A stretch of 64,000 nt of DNA from Pseudomonas helleri (GTDB taxonomy: Bacteria > Pseudomonadota > Gammaproteobacteria > Pseudomonadales > Pseudomonadaceae), in contig NZ_JYLD01000006.1 of assembly GCF_001043025.1 (NCBI RefSeq), positions 248,001 to 312,000 on the forward strand. The letters run 5' to 3'. Every line of letters begins with the position of its first letter. The stretch's first letter is position 1. The notes beneath the pieces were generated by a model, which was not told the origin of the DNA, did no database searches, and was given only the letters and a program-made list of their open reading frames with translations. Positions 16,480 through 25,340 of the stretch are shown piece by piece. The position numbers and the translations under genes were made by a program.

Positions 16480-18057
16480 CTAGCCCACGACCCGAACCTG
16501 CATGCCATGGATCTGAAGTGCATTGCTTTGCGGCGGCCGTAGTCCGCTCAGACTTGCGTTCAGGGCAAGCTTGAGCGCGGTGTTTGGATCCAGTCCACCG
16601 GTGCCATGCAGCCGGCTCAATGCCGCATTCACGCTTAGAGCGAATGAACCTGCAGGGTGCTGTCCATGCTGATCGTTTGCATGCGGCATGCGCATGTCCA
16701 GAACTTTCAGCTTGCCGATCGATACGGAGGGCGCAGGAGAGCCGCTGTTTGGCATGAGCAGCAGCTCCAACTCCCAGGCACTGGCAGGTACCAGATACTC
16801 CATACGAACATCCACCAGCAGCGTAGCTCCATCCTGGTCCAGTGCATCCAGCAGCACCGCAGCGGGGACGTCCACCTGAGCATCTATGGTTTGGTCTGCG
16901 CCTATGCTGTTGGCGCTCAATATGGAATCGTACACCGTACCGCTGCGTACCGGCGCCAGTGGCAAGGGCCGCGTCTCACCCACAATCAACGGATGATAGG
17001 AATAGTCGAAACGATCAGCCTGCAGATAGTGCTGGAGCGGGAGGTCGCGTACCGGCGCGGCATGCTCGTCGCTGAAGAATTCAAAATACTCCCCCGCCCA
17101 GGCCTCGAATTGCTCGGGCTCGGGGTGACTAGGAAGGTCTTCGGACGTCTGCATTTCAGTCCACACCTGCCAGAGCCGATCGACATTGGCGTGGTGCAGA
17201 TAGAACAGCGGATCAATAGGCGAGAACATCGAAAGCATCGTGCCGCCGACCGCGGCATGCACCGAATTATGCGGCAGGCTCTCCAATAAATCCGAGCCGC
17301 TGAACACGCTATGGTGCTGTGCCAGTTGGCCACCGAAGCCGACGAATTTTCGCGATGCCAATACTCGGTGAATAGACTCTGCGCTGGTGCCTTGTTTACT
17401 ACCGTCGTCGAACTCCGGATTGGCCTGGCTAAGATCCCTTGAATTGTTGTGCTGCATAAAATACAGCCGCACCTCCGGGGCGAGGATCTCCAGTTCGGTG
17501 TAGCCGCGCAGCCCCAACAGCACGCGTTGTCGATCACTGAGTCCGCTCCAGATTCCGTCCAGGGTCTCGTCGAGCTTGTCCCTGAACACATACATGGATT
17601 GCTGGAACATATCACTAGTCGGGTCTAGCCCAGCTGAAAAAAATGCCTCGGGCGCACGCTGCACGTGGGTCCAGTTCCAGTACGGAAGTGCGAATGCACT
17701 GTTACCGCTCAAGTCCCGGCAGATTTTCTCGAACCAGCCAAGATAGACCTGATGCCACGGCAGAAACCACCAGTTGATGTGTGGGCAATCGAGAAGATGG
17801 ACAAGCGCCTGGCGGTACCAGTTGCGTGGATCTTGCGGCGGCAGGCTCAACATCGTGGCAATGGCATTGCTGTAGTCCTGCAGAATGCCGACCGGGAAGT
17901 CTTGGGCACTGACATCCAGACGGGTAAATCGTGCGACCCCGGAGCGGGCAGCGGGCAGTGTTGGATTCATCGAGAACAGCGGACTGCTCCCAAACAGCAC
18001 GCAAGTGCCAGCAACCCCGGCGCCAACGATAAAACGCCTGCGATTCATGCCATTCAT
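16480..18057 (-). CDS. Tyrosinase / polyphenol oxidase, Tat-exported
   Basis: A 525-residue type-3 copper oxidase. The N-terminus MNGMNRRRFIVGAGVAG carries a twin-arginine-type signal, so folded export with bound copper is likely. CuA ligands fall in the H87..H93..H102 region (HLLDCPHINWWFLPWHQVYL) and CuB in H263-NSV-H267 and H288/H289 (DPLFYLHHANVDRLW). A roughly 200-residue C-terminal region resembling the plant-type PPO extension follows. The ATG at 18057 has GGAGG 6 bases upstream; reading further upstream gives no plausible leader. The neighbouring hemerythrin and RcnB-like genes do not form an operon with it. No caddie protein or copper chaperone gene adjacent. Confidence 0.92.
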   Translation of the reverse strand: MNGMNRRRFIVGAGVAGTCVLFGSSPLFSMNPTLPAARSGVARFTRLDVSAQDFPVGILQDYSNAIATMLSLPPQDPRNWYRQALVHLLDCPHINWWFLPWHQVYLGWFEKICRDLSGNSAFALPYWNWTHVQRAPEAFFSAGLDPTSDMFQQSMYVFRDKLDETLDGIWSGLSDRQRVLLGLRGYTELEILAPEVRLYFMQHNNSRDLSQANPEFDDGSKQGTSAESIHRVLASRKFVGFGGQLAQHHSVFSGSDLLESLPHNSVHAAVGGTMLSMFSPIDPLFYLHHANVDRLWQVWTEMQTSEDLPSHPEPEQFEAWAGEYFEFFSDEHAAPVRDLPLQHYLQADRFDYSYHPLIVGETRPLPLAPVRSGTVYDSILSANSIGADQTIDAQVDVPAAVLLDALDQDGATLLVDVRMEYLVPASAWELELLLMPNSGSPAPSVSIGKLKVLDMRMPHANDQHGQHPAGSFALSVNAALSRLHGTGGLDPNTALKLALNASLSGLRPPQSNALQIHGMQVRVVG

Positions 18058-18578
18058 TATCGACCTCCAGATCCAGGCTGAACAATCGTAAATTTGCGAT
18101 ACAAGCACGGATGCAGATTGTCCATCTGCGTACCTCCCTGCCAGCAACGCCACGGCGGTGAAACTAACGTTCACCGGCAACGATGAGCGTGAGCGTGTTT
18201 CCAATAAATCACAAACAGCGGTCAGTCCTTGATCTTGTGTCAAGGCCTGCAACCGGGCAAATCGCCGCCGCGGGTCACCCCGTCCCCCACCGATGCGTTG
18301 GAGGTGGTGATCAACCTCAACCATGCGCCTGCGGGTTTGGATTTCTGCAGAGCGTATACGTCCAACCGCACGGTCAATCAGGCCTGCCGGCCGGTAGAGC
18401 CCCATTTGCAGGGTGTGCTTTGGGCTGCCGCAACAGCATTGCGTGCAGATGCCGCTGAGAAATATCGACAACGGACAAGGCCAAAGGCGACACCCTCCTC
18501 TGCCAGCAAAACTCCGCCAGGATTTGTCGAAAAGTCTTACACATTCAGCACTGCGTACTTGTTTAAGCAGATGCCATA
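18058..18578. other. Intergenic degenerate region
   Basis: No convincing gene is visible. The two overlapping reading directions both give proline- and arginine-rich translations without family signatures, consistent with decayed sequence between the tyrosinase promoter and the integrase remnant at 18579. The tyrosinase promoter must lie near 18060-18150. Confidence 0.4.
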
Positions 18579-18769
18579 TGGGATTGGGAGATAGCGGTGA
18601 TGAGCGCCTGGTGATGCGCAACAGCGTGGTCAAGTCGATCGTCGGGAAACAGCGCGGTATCAGCAAGGAATGGGGGTTTCCTTACAACGGTACCGAAATG
18701 CATCGGATGAATGATTCAGTCTGGAAGAAGGCGCGAGTGAGAGCGGCGAAGTTCTCGTGCCCAGCCTGA
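18579..18769 (+). pseudogene. Tyrosine recombinase (integrase) remnant, left
   Basis: A fragment of an integrase catalytic domain. It reads WDWEIAV in one frame and, after a shift, DERLVMRNSVVKSIVGKQRG...HRMNDSVWKKARVRAAK, closely matching the segment RLVVSRTVTKSVIEKQRG...HRMNDAAWKKARVRAAK in the right-hand integrase remnant at 25341-25923. All catalytic residues are missing and the reading frame stops at 18767. It marks the left edge of the mobile island. Confidence 0.8.
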
Positions 18770-19029
18770 TGAATGCCTCCTATCGTGTTCCGAACCTACA
18801 CGAAGGACTCGACGCGCCGGTCTATGTCATTGAGACTCGGCCACAGCTGCTGGCCTGGTGCCACAAATGGCAAGGCATGGCCTACGTGGTCCAAGTGCTA
18901 GCTGAGCGCGAATTGCGCCCAGCCTTCGACCGAGAACCGGATGTAGTACCCGGCATCCGCGAAAAAGTCATCGACCTGGAAGAGGATTACACCCACAACT
19001 ACGCCACCTGGTTTCCCTCAGGTAAGTGA
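18769..19029 (+). CDS. Unknown 86-residue protein upstream of helicase
   Basis: Starts at the ATG overlapping the stop of the integrase remnant (TGATG). The translation MNASYRVPNLHEG...VIETRPQLLAWCHKW continues to YTHNYATWFPSGK. It has good coding character but no recognised family. It lies 114 bp before the large helicase gene on the same strand and might be a partner or a truncated gene. Uncertain. Confidence 0.45.
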   Translation: MNASYRVPNLHEGLDAPVYVIETRPQLLAWCHKWQGMAYVVQVLAERELRPAFDREPDVVPGIREKVIDLEEDYTHNYATWFPSGK

Positions 19030-19143
19030 CCCGGCTCACGATTAGCATCACTTTTGCGCGCCGGGCGCCATCAAGCGATGCAACATGCCTGATATCCTTC
19101 CCTGCCAGGAATCCAAGCCCCAGCGCTTTGAAGGACGTAGTGA

Positions 19144-22100
19144 ATGAATTCGCAAAATATCGTCCGTTATTGGCACGCCGTCGAACTGCTGCAACCTCAG
19201 GCAGTCCCAAAGCTGAAAAAGCGCGACAGCGACTACCAGCCGTTTTTCCAAGATATCCCCACCTCGGCCCAAATCCTGCCGTGGATGCCAGCCAATCCTC
19301 TGAGCCGACAGCGCCTGCCGAACAAACGCGTATGGAGCCACACGCTCTACGCACACCTCTACAACAACCTGGATGTTTCTCGCCAGTTGGAGACTCTCTA
19401 CGGCGCTGACGAAGGCTACAAGGAGCCACAACAAAGGCTCACCGCCCTATACGCACTCAAGTTCAACGATCAAGGCATGATGGTGGTTGATAGCTTGGTG
19501 CTATCCAGCGAGGCATGGTTCGTCGGCTGCGCCATCAACAAAAAAGATTGGACACGCGGCTTCGAGGAGACCCAGGACTCCCTCCGCGAACAGGCTAAAA
19601 GTCTGCTCAGTGGCGTGGTCCACGCTGCTGACCTGTCACGGCTGACAAGCTATATTCGCCAGACCTTGGGACTCGATGATTTTTTCGCAGACACGCCGCG
19701 CGAACATCGCTTCCGCTCAGCACCGATCAACCCGAACAAGCCCGAACAAGAAGACGATCCGCTCAACAGCTTCCTGCTAAGCGATTTGGCCGACATGGCC
19801 GATGCCCTGGCCCGTGGCGAAACCAGCGAGCCGTTGGCCCGCTACCTGAGTCATCACGACACCACTCAGCACCTGCACCTCGACAAGCCCGAAGCAGATC
19901 TGGCTCTGATTGATCGCCTCGCCCCCTCGCGCTATGCGACCGGCTGCTGGCCTGCCGAAAGACATTTGGGGTTGGTGCACTCCCAACAACTGGCAGTCAA
20001 CAGCCTGCTCCAAAACCTCAGTAACAACACCGGCATAATGGGCGTCAACGGTCCGCCAGGTACCGGGAAGACCACCCTGCTCCGCGACCTGATCGCAGCA
20101 GTGGTGACACAGCGTGCCGACGTACTGGCCTCGTTGACCAAGGCCTCGGACGCCTTCATCCAGGATGGTCGCGAATCCGCCAATGATGGCGGACGAGAAC
20201 GCTTTGCCTATCAGCTCAACCCCCGCCTGTTTGGCTTCGAAATGGTGGTAGCCTCCTCCAATAATGGTGCCGTGGAGAACGTTACTCTCGAGTTGCCCCA
20301 GCAGGATAAGGTTGACCCATCCTGGCTGCCCGATGCCGAATACTTCGGCGAACTGGGCGAACTCACCAGCGGCAAACCGGCTTGGGCAATGATTTCTGCG
20401 GCATTGGGCAGCAAAGCCAAACGTACCCAGTTCGTCGATCGCTTCTTCTATGGCAAGCGTCCACCCAATAAGACCCAAGACGAATCCACACTCTCCCAAC
20501 CAGAGGCCTTCAACAACGGCACCTTGGACGAAGATCTCTACGACGGCGATCCAACGCCCGACGCGTCCGTAGCGAACAACACGCAAGACAAGCCAGCCCC
20601 CAAGGGCATGCGCGAATGGTTGTCCGAGCAAGTCCCACAAATGAAGTTGCTCTCGTCCGCCGAAAAAACCAATTTCTGGCGCACCGCCGTAAAGCAATAC
20701 CAGGACGCCAAGAACGCCGAACAAGCGATACGCACTCAAGTCAGCGACATTCTGGAACGGGTTCAGGCGGTGATCAGTGCCAAAGCCCGAGTACAACAGA
20801 AGGAAAAGGAGCGCCAAGTCCGTCTTACCCAACGCAGCGGTCTCGATGACGAACAAGCTACGCTGGAAACACTGCAGCTCAAGCCCGCTCGCGAGCAACT
20901 GCAACGCGAACTCCAGGCTCTTGAAGCACACCTTGCAAAAAAACCGGGTTTTCTCGCCAACCTATTCAGCCTTTGGGGTGCTCATCGCACGTGGGCAGCT
21001 CGGCAACGACTGCTCAATAGCACTTGCAGCTTGGCCAAGGACGCCTTCGACTGTGCGCAACGCCAGGCACAGCGGCTAAGCGGCCGGCTCATCGAACTCA
21101 ATCAACAATTGGCTAGAGACGAACAGGAGATCAATGAAGCCGTGCTCCACGCCGCCCTGCAACTCGACAAGGCTCGCAGCATTGCTCAGGCGGGCAAGGC
21201 CAGGCATTTGCAGGTCTGGCTCGAACAAGGTCAGATCGGCAGAGGCAGCGAGATCGAGCTGCTCGAACCCTGGATAGTCGAAGGCTGGCGTCAGGCTCGG
21301 GCACAGGTATTCATCGAAGCGCTCAAGCTGCACCGCGTCTTCTTCCAGATCGAAGCCTCGCGTTTACGCGCTAACCTGGACTTCATCACCAGCACGCTTA
21401 CTGGCAGTCAGTATCGGGGGGTAACCAACTCCGTGGTACATTCTGCATGGGCCTCGCTGTTCATGGTAGTACCGGTGCTCAGCAGTACCTTCGCCTCGTT
21501 CGCCCGCTCCTTCGGTAGCCTTGGCTGCGCAGAGATTGGCTGGCTGTTGGTGGACGAAGCAGGTCAAGCCACACCGCAGGCTGCAGTGGGTGCCCTATGG
21601 CGTTCACGCCGGGCAGTGCTGGTCGGTGATCCGTTGCAATTGGAACCGATCGTCACCGTATCTGATGCCGTGCTCGAACACATGCGTACCCGCTATCAAG
21701 TCGATGCACACTGGCTACCCAATCGCCAGTCAGCCCAAACCTTAGCCGACCAGGCCACCCCTTGGGGTCGCATGGCTGGTCCCAAGGACAAGAAACACTG
21801 GGTCGGCCTGCCGCTGGTGGTGCATCGCCGCTGTGACAAACCAATGTTCGACCTGGCTAATCGCATCGCCTACGACGGAGCCATGGTCTATGGCACCATC
21901 GAGCCCTCTCCCGCCAAAGAAACTCCTGCCAGTCTACTCACCGGCTGGGTGCACGCGAGTGGCCGCTCCTCTGGCAATTGGGTCGACAATGAAGGTAAGG
22001 CGCTCAAACGTTTGTTGGCATTGCTTGATAGCGACGGAGTGCCGCTGGATAGCATCGCAGTTATCACGCCCTTTCAGGACGTGCGCAACCAGCTTAGGGA

Positions 22101-22377
22101 TCGATTAGATACCAAGATCGTGCGCGGTACGATTCACACCATGCAAGGTAAAGAGGCTGCAATAATCATCCTTGTCCTGGGTGGGAGCAGTGAAAACGGC
22201 GGCGCTCGCGAATGGGCAGTGTCCAAGCCTAACCTGCTCAACGTCGCTGCCACCCGGGCCAAGCGCCGCTTGTATGTGATTGGCGATCGCAATGACTGGA
22301 AGCAGCGGAAACTCTTCTGTGACGTTATTGAGCTGCTACCAGCTCATTCCCAGATAACCACCGACAGCCATCTATGA
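19144..22377 (+). CDS. Large SF1 helicase, DNA2/NAM7 (Upf1-like) family
   Basis: A 1077-residue protein. Helicase motifs are clear: Walker A GPPGTGKTT at about residues 303-311, Walker B LLVDEAGQ with D804/E805, motif III-like GDPLQLEP near 827, motif V region TIHTMQGKEA near 996 and motif VI VAATRAKRRLYVIGD near 1044. Between motifs I and II lies an unusually long charged insert (about 510-760), rich in Gln, Glu, Arg and Leu, that should form a coiled coil. No nuclease domain is visible at either end. GAAGGA precedes the ATG. Located inside the integrase-bounded island, it may be an antiphage or conflict helicase, by inference. Confidence 0.85.
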   Translation: MNSQNIVRYWHAVELLQPQAVPKLKKRDSDYQPFFQDIPTSAQILPWMPANPLSRQRLPNKRVWSHTLYAHLYNNLDVSRQLETLYGADEGYKEPQQRLTALYALKFNDQGMMVVDSLVLSSEAWFVGCAINKKDWTRGFEETQDSLREQAKSLLSGVVHAADLSRLTSYIRQTLGLDDFFADTPREHRFRSAPINPNKPEQEDDPLNSFLLSDLADMADALARGETSEPLARYLSHHDTTQHLHLDKPEADLALIDRLAPSRYATGCWPAERHLGLVHSQQLAVNSLLQNLSNNTGIMGVNGPPGTGKTTLLRDLIAAVVTQRADVLASLTKASDAFIQDGRESANDGGRERFAYQLNPRLFGFEMVVASSNNGAVENVTLELPQQDKVDPSWLPDAEYFGELGELTSGKPAWAMISAALGSKAKRTQFVDRFFYGKRPPNKTQDESTLSQPEAFNNGTLDEDLYDGDPTPDASVANNTQDKPAPKGMREWLSEQVPQMKLLSSAEKTNFWRTAVKQYQDAKNAEQAIRTQVSDILERVQAVISAKARVQQKEKERQVRLTQRSGLDDEQATLETLQLKPAREQLQRELQALEAHLAKKPGFLANLFSLWGAHRTWAARQRLLNSTCSLAKDAFDCAQRQAQRLSGRLIELNQQLARDEQEINEAVLHAALQLDKARSIAQAGKARHLQVWLEQGQIGRGSEIELLEPWIVEGWRQARAQVFIEALKLHRVFFQIEASRLRANLDFITSTLTGSQYRGVTNSVVHSAWASLFMVVPVLSSTFASFARSFGSLGCAEIGWLLVDEAGQATPQAAVGALWRSRRAVLVGDPLQLEPIVTVSDAVLEHMRTRYQVDAHWLPNRQSAQTLADQATPWGRMAGPKDKKHWVGLPLVVHRRCDKPMFDLANRIAYDGAMVYGTIEPSPAKETPASLLTGWVHASGRSSGNWVDNEGKALKRLLALLDSDGVPLDSIAVITPFQDVRNQLRDRLDTKIVRGTIHTMQGKEAAIIILVLGGSSENGGAREWAVSKPNLLNVAATRAKRRLYVIGDRNDWKQRKLFCDVIELLPAHSQITTDSHL

Positions 22378-22461
22378 CAAATACCGACGCCTTAAGTACT
22401 TCTTCTAAGCTTTATACCAAATCAGAGAGCGGGTTGGGTTTGGGGTTTTGATGGTTAGAGG

Positions 22462-22734
22462 TCAACGATTTTGAGTGGTACCGCTGGCTTCAAACCACTG
22501 GCCTTTCCCTTGCTTCCCCCCGTTGCATTCAACGGTGGTGCTCCAGCCGCTTAGAGTGAAGACCTGCTCAACCGAGTCCACCAGGTACTCGCCATCGAGC
22601 CCTGTCTTGAAGCCTTGGGCGTTGATGCTGCGCTCGGCGAACAGGTCGGTACGCCCGGGCAGCAATTGCAGGCGGTCATTGATCAACGAGGTGATGTCGG
22701 TGCCGTCTGCGACGATACGAAAGGTGGGGGTCAT
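22462..22734 (-). pseudogene. Phage late control protein D (gpD) with internal deletion
   Basis: The 90-residue frame joins the start of a P2-like gpD (MTPTFRIVADGTDITSLIND) directly to a C-terminal piece (EYLVDSVEQVFTLSGWSTTV, ECNGGK), where full-length gpD is over 300 residues. The reading frame is kept but the baseplate/spike-hub body is gone, so it cannot be functional. gpD normally follows gpU and gpX, which lie on the same strand at 23.4-23.7 kb, separated from it here by brnTA. Confidence 0.75.
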
Positions 22735-22886
22735 AAATACTCCAAATTAGAAAATTCCCACACAAAACACAGAATCAGGGAAGGTTTAAAAAAAGCCCAA
22801 ACAGGCTAGTTTCGCCGCTCGCCTTCTGTCTGCTGGTTGCCACAGTCGCCTTGCCCGCTTATTTATTTGTGAGTACGATAAAATAA

Positions 22887-23162
22887 ATGATCGTTTTCGA
22901 CGATACTAAGCGTCAAGCCAACCTTGCCAAGCATGGTCTTGACTTGGCAGATGCTGGCTTGGTGTACGACGCACCGAACAAGATCACACTCTGCTCGCCT
23001 CGACAGGATGAAGATCGGTTGCTGGACGTCGCTATGGTCGAGGTTATGGGGGTTGTTCTGGTGCTGGTTTACGTGGAACGCGACCAGGATGTTCGAGCTA
23101 TCTCATTGCGCCGCGCTTCAAAACAGGAGAGAAAACACTATGCAAACCTCCAGCAAGACTGA
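22887..23162 (+). CDS. brnT: BrnT family toxin (type II TA)
   Basis: A 91-residue BrnT/DUF497 protein: MIVFDDTKRQANLAKHGLDLADA at the N-terminus, the R..VA-type core (DRLLDVAMVEV), a LVLVYVERDQDVRAISLRRASKQER segment and Lys/Arg-rich end. BrnT is a ribonuclease-like toxin neutralised by BrnA. It overlaps brnA by 23 bp. The pair sits between fragments of phage tail genes, so it was probably inserted there or carried by the prophage. Confidence 0.9.
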   Translation: MIVFDDTKRQANLAKHGLDLADAGLVYDAPNKITLCSPRQDEDRLLDVAMVEVMGVVLVLVYVERDQDVRAISLRRASKQERKHYANLQQD

Positions 23163-23442
23163 TTGGGAACGTGTCCAGCGTGAAGCCGCTGCCGATGAGC
23201 CTGTAACGCCAGAAACTGGTGAGTTGTATGACCCCAATGATCCGGCAGCCGTTGATGCGTTCTTTGCTCAAGCAACTGTTCGTCGTCGAGGCGAACGCGG
23301 GCCACAAAAAGCTCCGCTCAAAGAACGGGTCACGTTGCGGCTTTCTCCAGAGGTGGTGGACTACTTCAAAGCGGGTGGTAGCGGCTGGCAAACTCGCCTG
23401 GATCAAGCACTGCAACAGTATGTGCAAGAGCACAAGAGCTAA
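23140..23442 (+). CDS. brnA: BrnA family antitoxin
   Basis: A 100-residue antitoxin. N-terminal part is acidic and likely binds the toxin; the C-terminal part is a ribbon-helix-helix DNA-binding domain (KERVTLRLSPEVVDYFKAGG), followed by SGWQTRLDQALQQYV, which is the BrnA signature and should autoregulate the operon. CAGGAGAG precedes the ATG, within the end of brnT; the two genes overlap by 23 bp as usual for the family. Confidence 0.9.
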   Translation: MQTSSKTDWERVQREAAADEPVTPETGELYDPNDPAAVDAFFAQATVRRRGERGPQKAPLKERVTLRLSPEVVDYFKAGGSGWQTRLDQALQQYVQEHKS

Positions 23443-23445
23443 GAG

Positions 23446-23652
23446 TCACCCCCACAACATCACCCCCTCCTCACTCGCCCACACCACATCCGGCATGTGA
23501 ATCACCACCCCGGCCCGATACGGTTGCACCTCATCAGCCAGCCCTTGGTCGGCATCGAGCCCGGCTTCGACTGTGCCGTTGAGATAGCCGTAGTAGTTTT
23601 GGCAGAGGGTGTCGAGCACGTCGCCGCTAGCGGTTCTGCAGGTCGTCGCCAT
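23446..23652 (-). CDS. Phage tail protein X (gpX-like), left copy
   Basis: A 68-residue LysM-like tail protein X: ATTCRTASGDVLDTLCQNYYG then GTVE and PYRAGVVIHMPDV, which matches P2-like gpX in length and pattern. The ATG at 23652 lies within the end of gpU, as normal in such phages. It appears intact but lacks its neighbours, so it is probably a non-functional relic. A degenerate second copy lies at 24974-25172. Confidence 0.75.
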   Translation of the reverse strand: MATTCRTASGDVLDTLCQNYYGYLNGTVEAGLDADQGLADEVQPYRAGVVIHMPDVVWASEEGVMLWG

Positions 23653-23748
23653 AGCGCACAAACTCCAAGATAGAGCCCTGTTTACGGGGGATGCCGCCTT
23701 GCAGCAAGGCGGTTTGTTCTTCTTCGATGTTTTTTAAACACCAGTTGC
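23627..23748 (-). pseudogene. Phage tail protein U (gpU) C-terminal fragment
   Basis: The frame reads GNWCLKNIEEEQTALLQGG, then IPRKQGSILEFVRYGDDLQ and a stop at 23627, the C-terminal end of gpU. The start and middle of gpU are absent here and occur instead at 25180-25335, with the RHS gene between. The gpX start codon lies inside this fragment, 26 bases from the gpU stop. Confidence 0.7.
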
Positions 23749-23889
23749 CCTGTGCATGACGAAGCACTTAAAAACTCGCCAAGTAATGACTATGCCAAGC
23801 CTCTTCACCTATCACATCTGCTAGGTATACAACCACCAAACTCCCTGATAAACACTAGAAGCACAGCATCTTCAAACAGGTCTTAATGT

Positions 23890-24963
23890 ATGCCAAATCT
23901 TCTTTGTTACTATCAGTACGATCCGCTTGATCGATTAATTGGATCAAACCAAAATAAACATTCAAACAGACAATATTTCTATCAAGAAAACCGTCTAACA
24001 TTACACTTACACAACAAGGTGCTAACGAGTATCTTCCGCTACGGAAACTTACCTCTCGCACAAAAAAACACCTCCCAACATACGACAGCCTTATTTATTA
24101 ACGACAACCACAATTCAACATTACACACCACCAGCCCCGACATTAACAGAACCTTATCTTATACTTGCTATGGCTACAACACACACCTAAAAAATTCAAA
24201 TTGCTTACTAGAGTTCAGTGGAGAACACAGAGACTTCTTTACTCAACACTACATTTTAGGTAACGGCCACCGTGCCTACAGCCCAGTATTGATGCGTTTC
24301 AACACACCCGACAACTTAAGTCCATTTGACAAGGGCGGGTTAAATGCATACGCCTATTGTTTAAACGATCCAATTAATCGTAGCGATCCTAGTGGTGCAG
24401 CTTCTTTACTGGACCGAGTGCTGCGCTATCTCCCCATATTCAAAAGAAACAGAACGCCTATTCAATACAAAGCAATTGGCGCTACGCGTATAAAAAAAAC
24501 ATCCTCACTTATTGATCATGATGCCGATCCTTTTTATGATATCGCCGCAGATGTTGTTCTGAAGGGTAATCTAGCACTCAAACGCACTACAATCACAGTC
24601 CCAAAAACCGCAGATGATCTCAGCATACTAAATCAGCCAAACACAACCCACAAATACGTGCTCAACAAAAATAACGACTTAGCGATAGCTTCCTACCCTA
24701 AGGGAGACCCAGCGATAGCACCCTCACATCCGAGCATCACAAGATACATCTCAAATAAGTTAGGACTGAACAATGATGTAATCAGCGCTGGCTACATAGT
24801 CAACACCTGTAACGGATACATGGTTACCAACCACTCAGGCCACTACAGACCTAAAGCCAAACACACATCTCTTACAACTTTAAAACTAAAAAGTTTGGGC
24901 GCCCAAGCATTTTCTAAAAGCTTCGATTTGGCGCAGGAGATTAAGGTCGTGAGGGGAGCTTAG
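23890..24963 (+). CDS. Short RHS-repeat core protein with unassigned C-terminal domain
   Basis: A 357-residue protein that is AT-rich relative to its neighbours. Residues about 105-168 hold the RHS-associated core (FSGEHRDFFTQHYILGNGHR, then YSPVLMRFNTPD and DPINRSDPSG), after which the sequence changes to a unique C-terminal domain (about 170-357) containing an NHSGHYRPK motif at 314-322. In RHS proteins this region is usually a toxin. No immunity gene follows; the next sequence is the right gpX relic on the opposite strand. It lacks the long YD-repeat shell of full RHS proteins. Function (toxin) is inference. Confidence 0.8.
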   Translation: MPNLLCYYQYDPLDRLIGSNQNKHSNRQYFYQENRLTLHLHNKVLTSIFRYGNLPLAQKNTSQHTTALFINDNHNSTLHTTSPDINRTLSYTCYGYNTHLKNSNCLLEFSGEHRDFFTQHYILGNGHRAYSPVLMRFNTPDNLSPFDKGGLNAYAYCLNDPINRSDPSGAASLLDRVLRYLPIFKRNRTPIQYKAIGATRIKKTSSLIDHDADPFYDIAADVVLKGNLALKRTTITVPKTADDLSILNQPNTTHKYVLNKNNDLAIASYPKGDPAIAPSHPSITRYISNKLGLNNDVISAGYIVNTCNGYMVTNHSGHYRPKAKHTSLTTLKLKSLGAQAFSKSFDLAQEIKVVRGA

Positions 24964-24973
24964 TGTAAAGATA

Positions 24974-25172
24974 CTATTCAACCCCACACATCACCCCCTC
25001 CTCACTCGCCCCCACCACATCCGGCAAGTGAATCACCACCCCAGCCCGATAGGGTTGCGCCTCATCGGCCAACCCTTGGTTGGCATCGAGCACGGCTTCG
25101 ACCGTGCCGTTGAGGTGGCCGTAATAGTTTTGGCAGAGGGTGTCGAGCACGTCGCCGCTAGCGGTTCTGCGT
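24974..25172 (-). pseudogene. Phage tail protein X (gpX) duplicate, broken
   Basis: About 190 bp closely repeat 23446-23640, with the translation DVLDTLCQNYYGHLNGTVEA, then PYRAGVVIHLPDVVGASEEG. The N-terminus is fused in a shifted frame to a gpU fragment, and the stop is at 24974. A tandem duplicate of gpX around the RHS gene. Confidence 0.75.
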
Positions 25173-25179
25173 CGTCGTC

Positions 25180-25335
25180 GTAGCCAGTGGTCAGGCCTAG
25201 TGGCTGGAGCTTGGCGCCGATGCTGCGCAGGGTGTCGAGTTGTTTGAGGCCGCCTTTAAACCCGGCGTAGATAGCGCCTTTGAGGGTGATGCGTTCGCTG
25301 CCCATGCCGATGGCCTGCTGGGCTGGTCCGCTGGT
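25180..25335 (-). pseudogene. Phage tail protein U (gpU) middle fragment
   Basis: The translation GMGSERITLKGAIYAGFKGG and LKQLDTLRSIGAKLQPLGLT matches the central part of gpU. It breaks at the junction with the gpX fragment, and its C-terminal continuation is found at 23627-23748. The N-terminal portion is cut by the integrase fragment at 25341. Confidence 0.7.
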
Positions 25336-25340
25336 AAATG

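Noticed and set aside
16480..18666. Tyrosinase gene starting at 18666 with about 200 extra residues
   Set aside because: The added part is low-quality, not family-like, and the Tat leader with GGAGG at 18057 marks the true start.
22887..23442. Another TA family (RelE or HigB)
   Set aside because: Gene order toxin-first, DUF497 pattern and RHH antitoxin with SGWQTR fit BrnTA.
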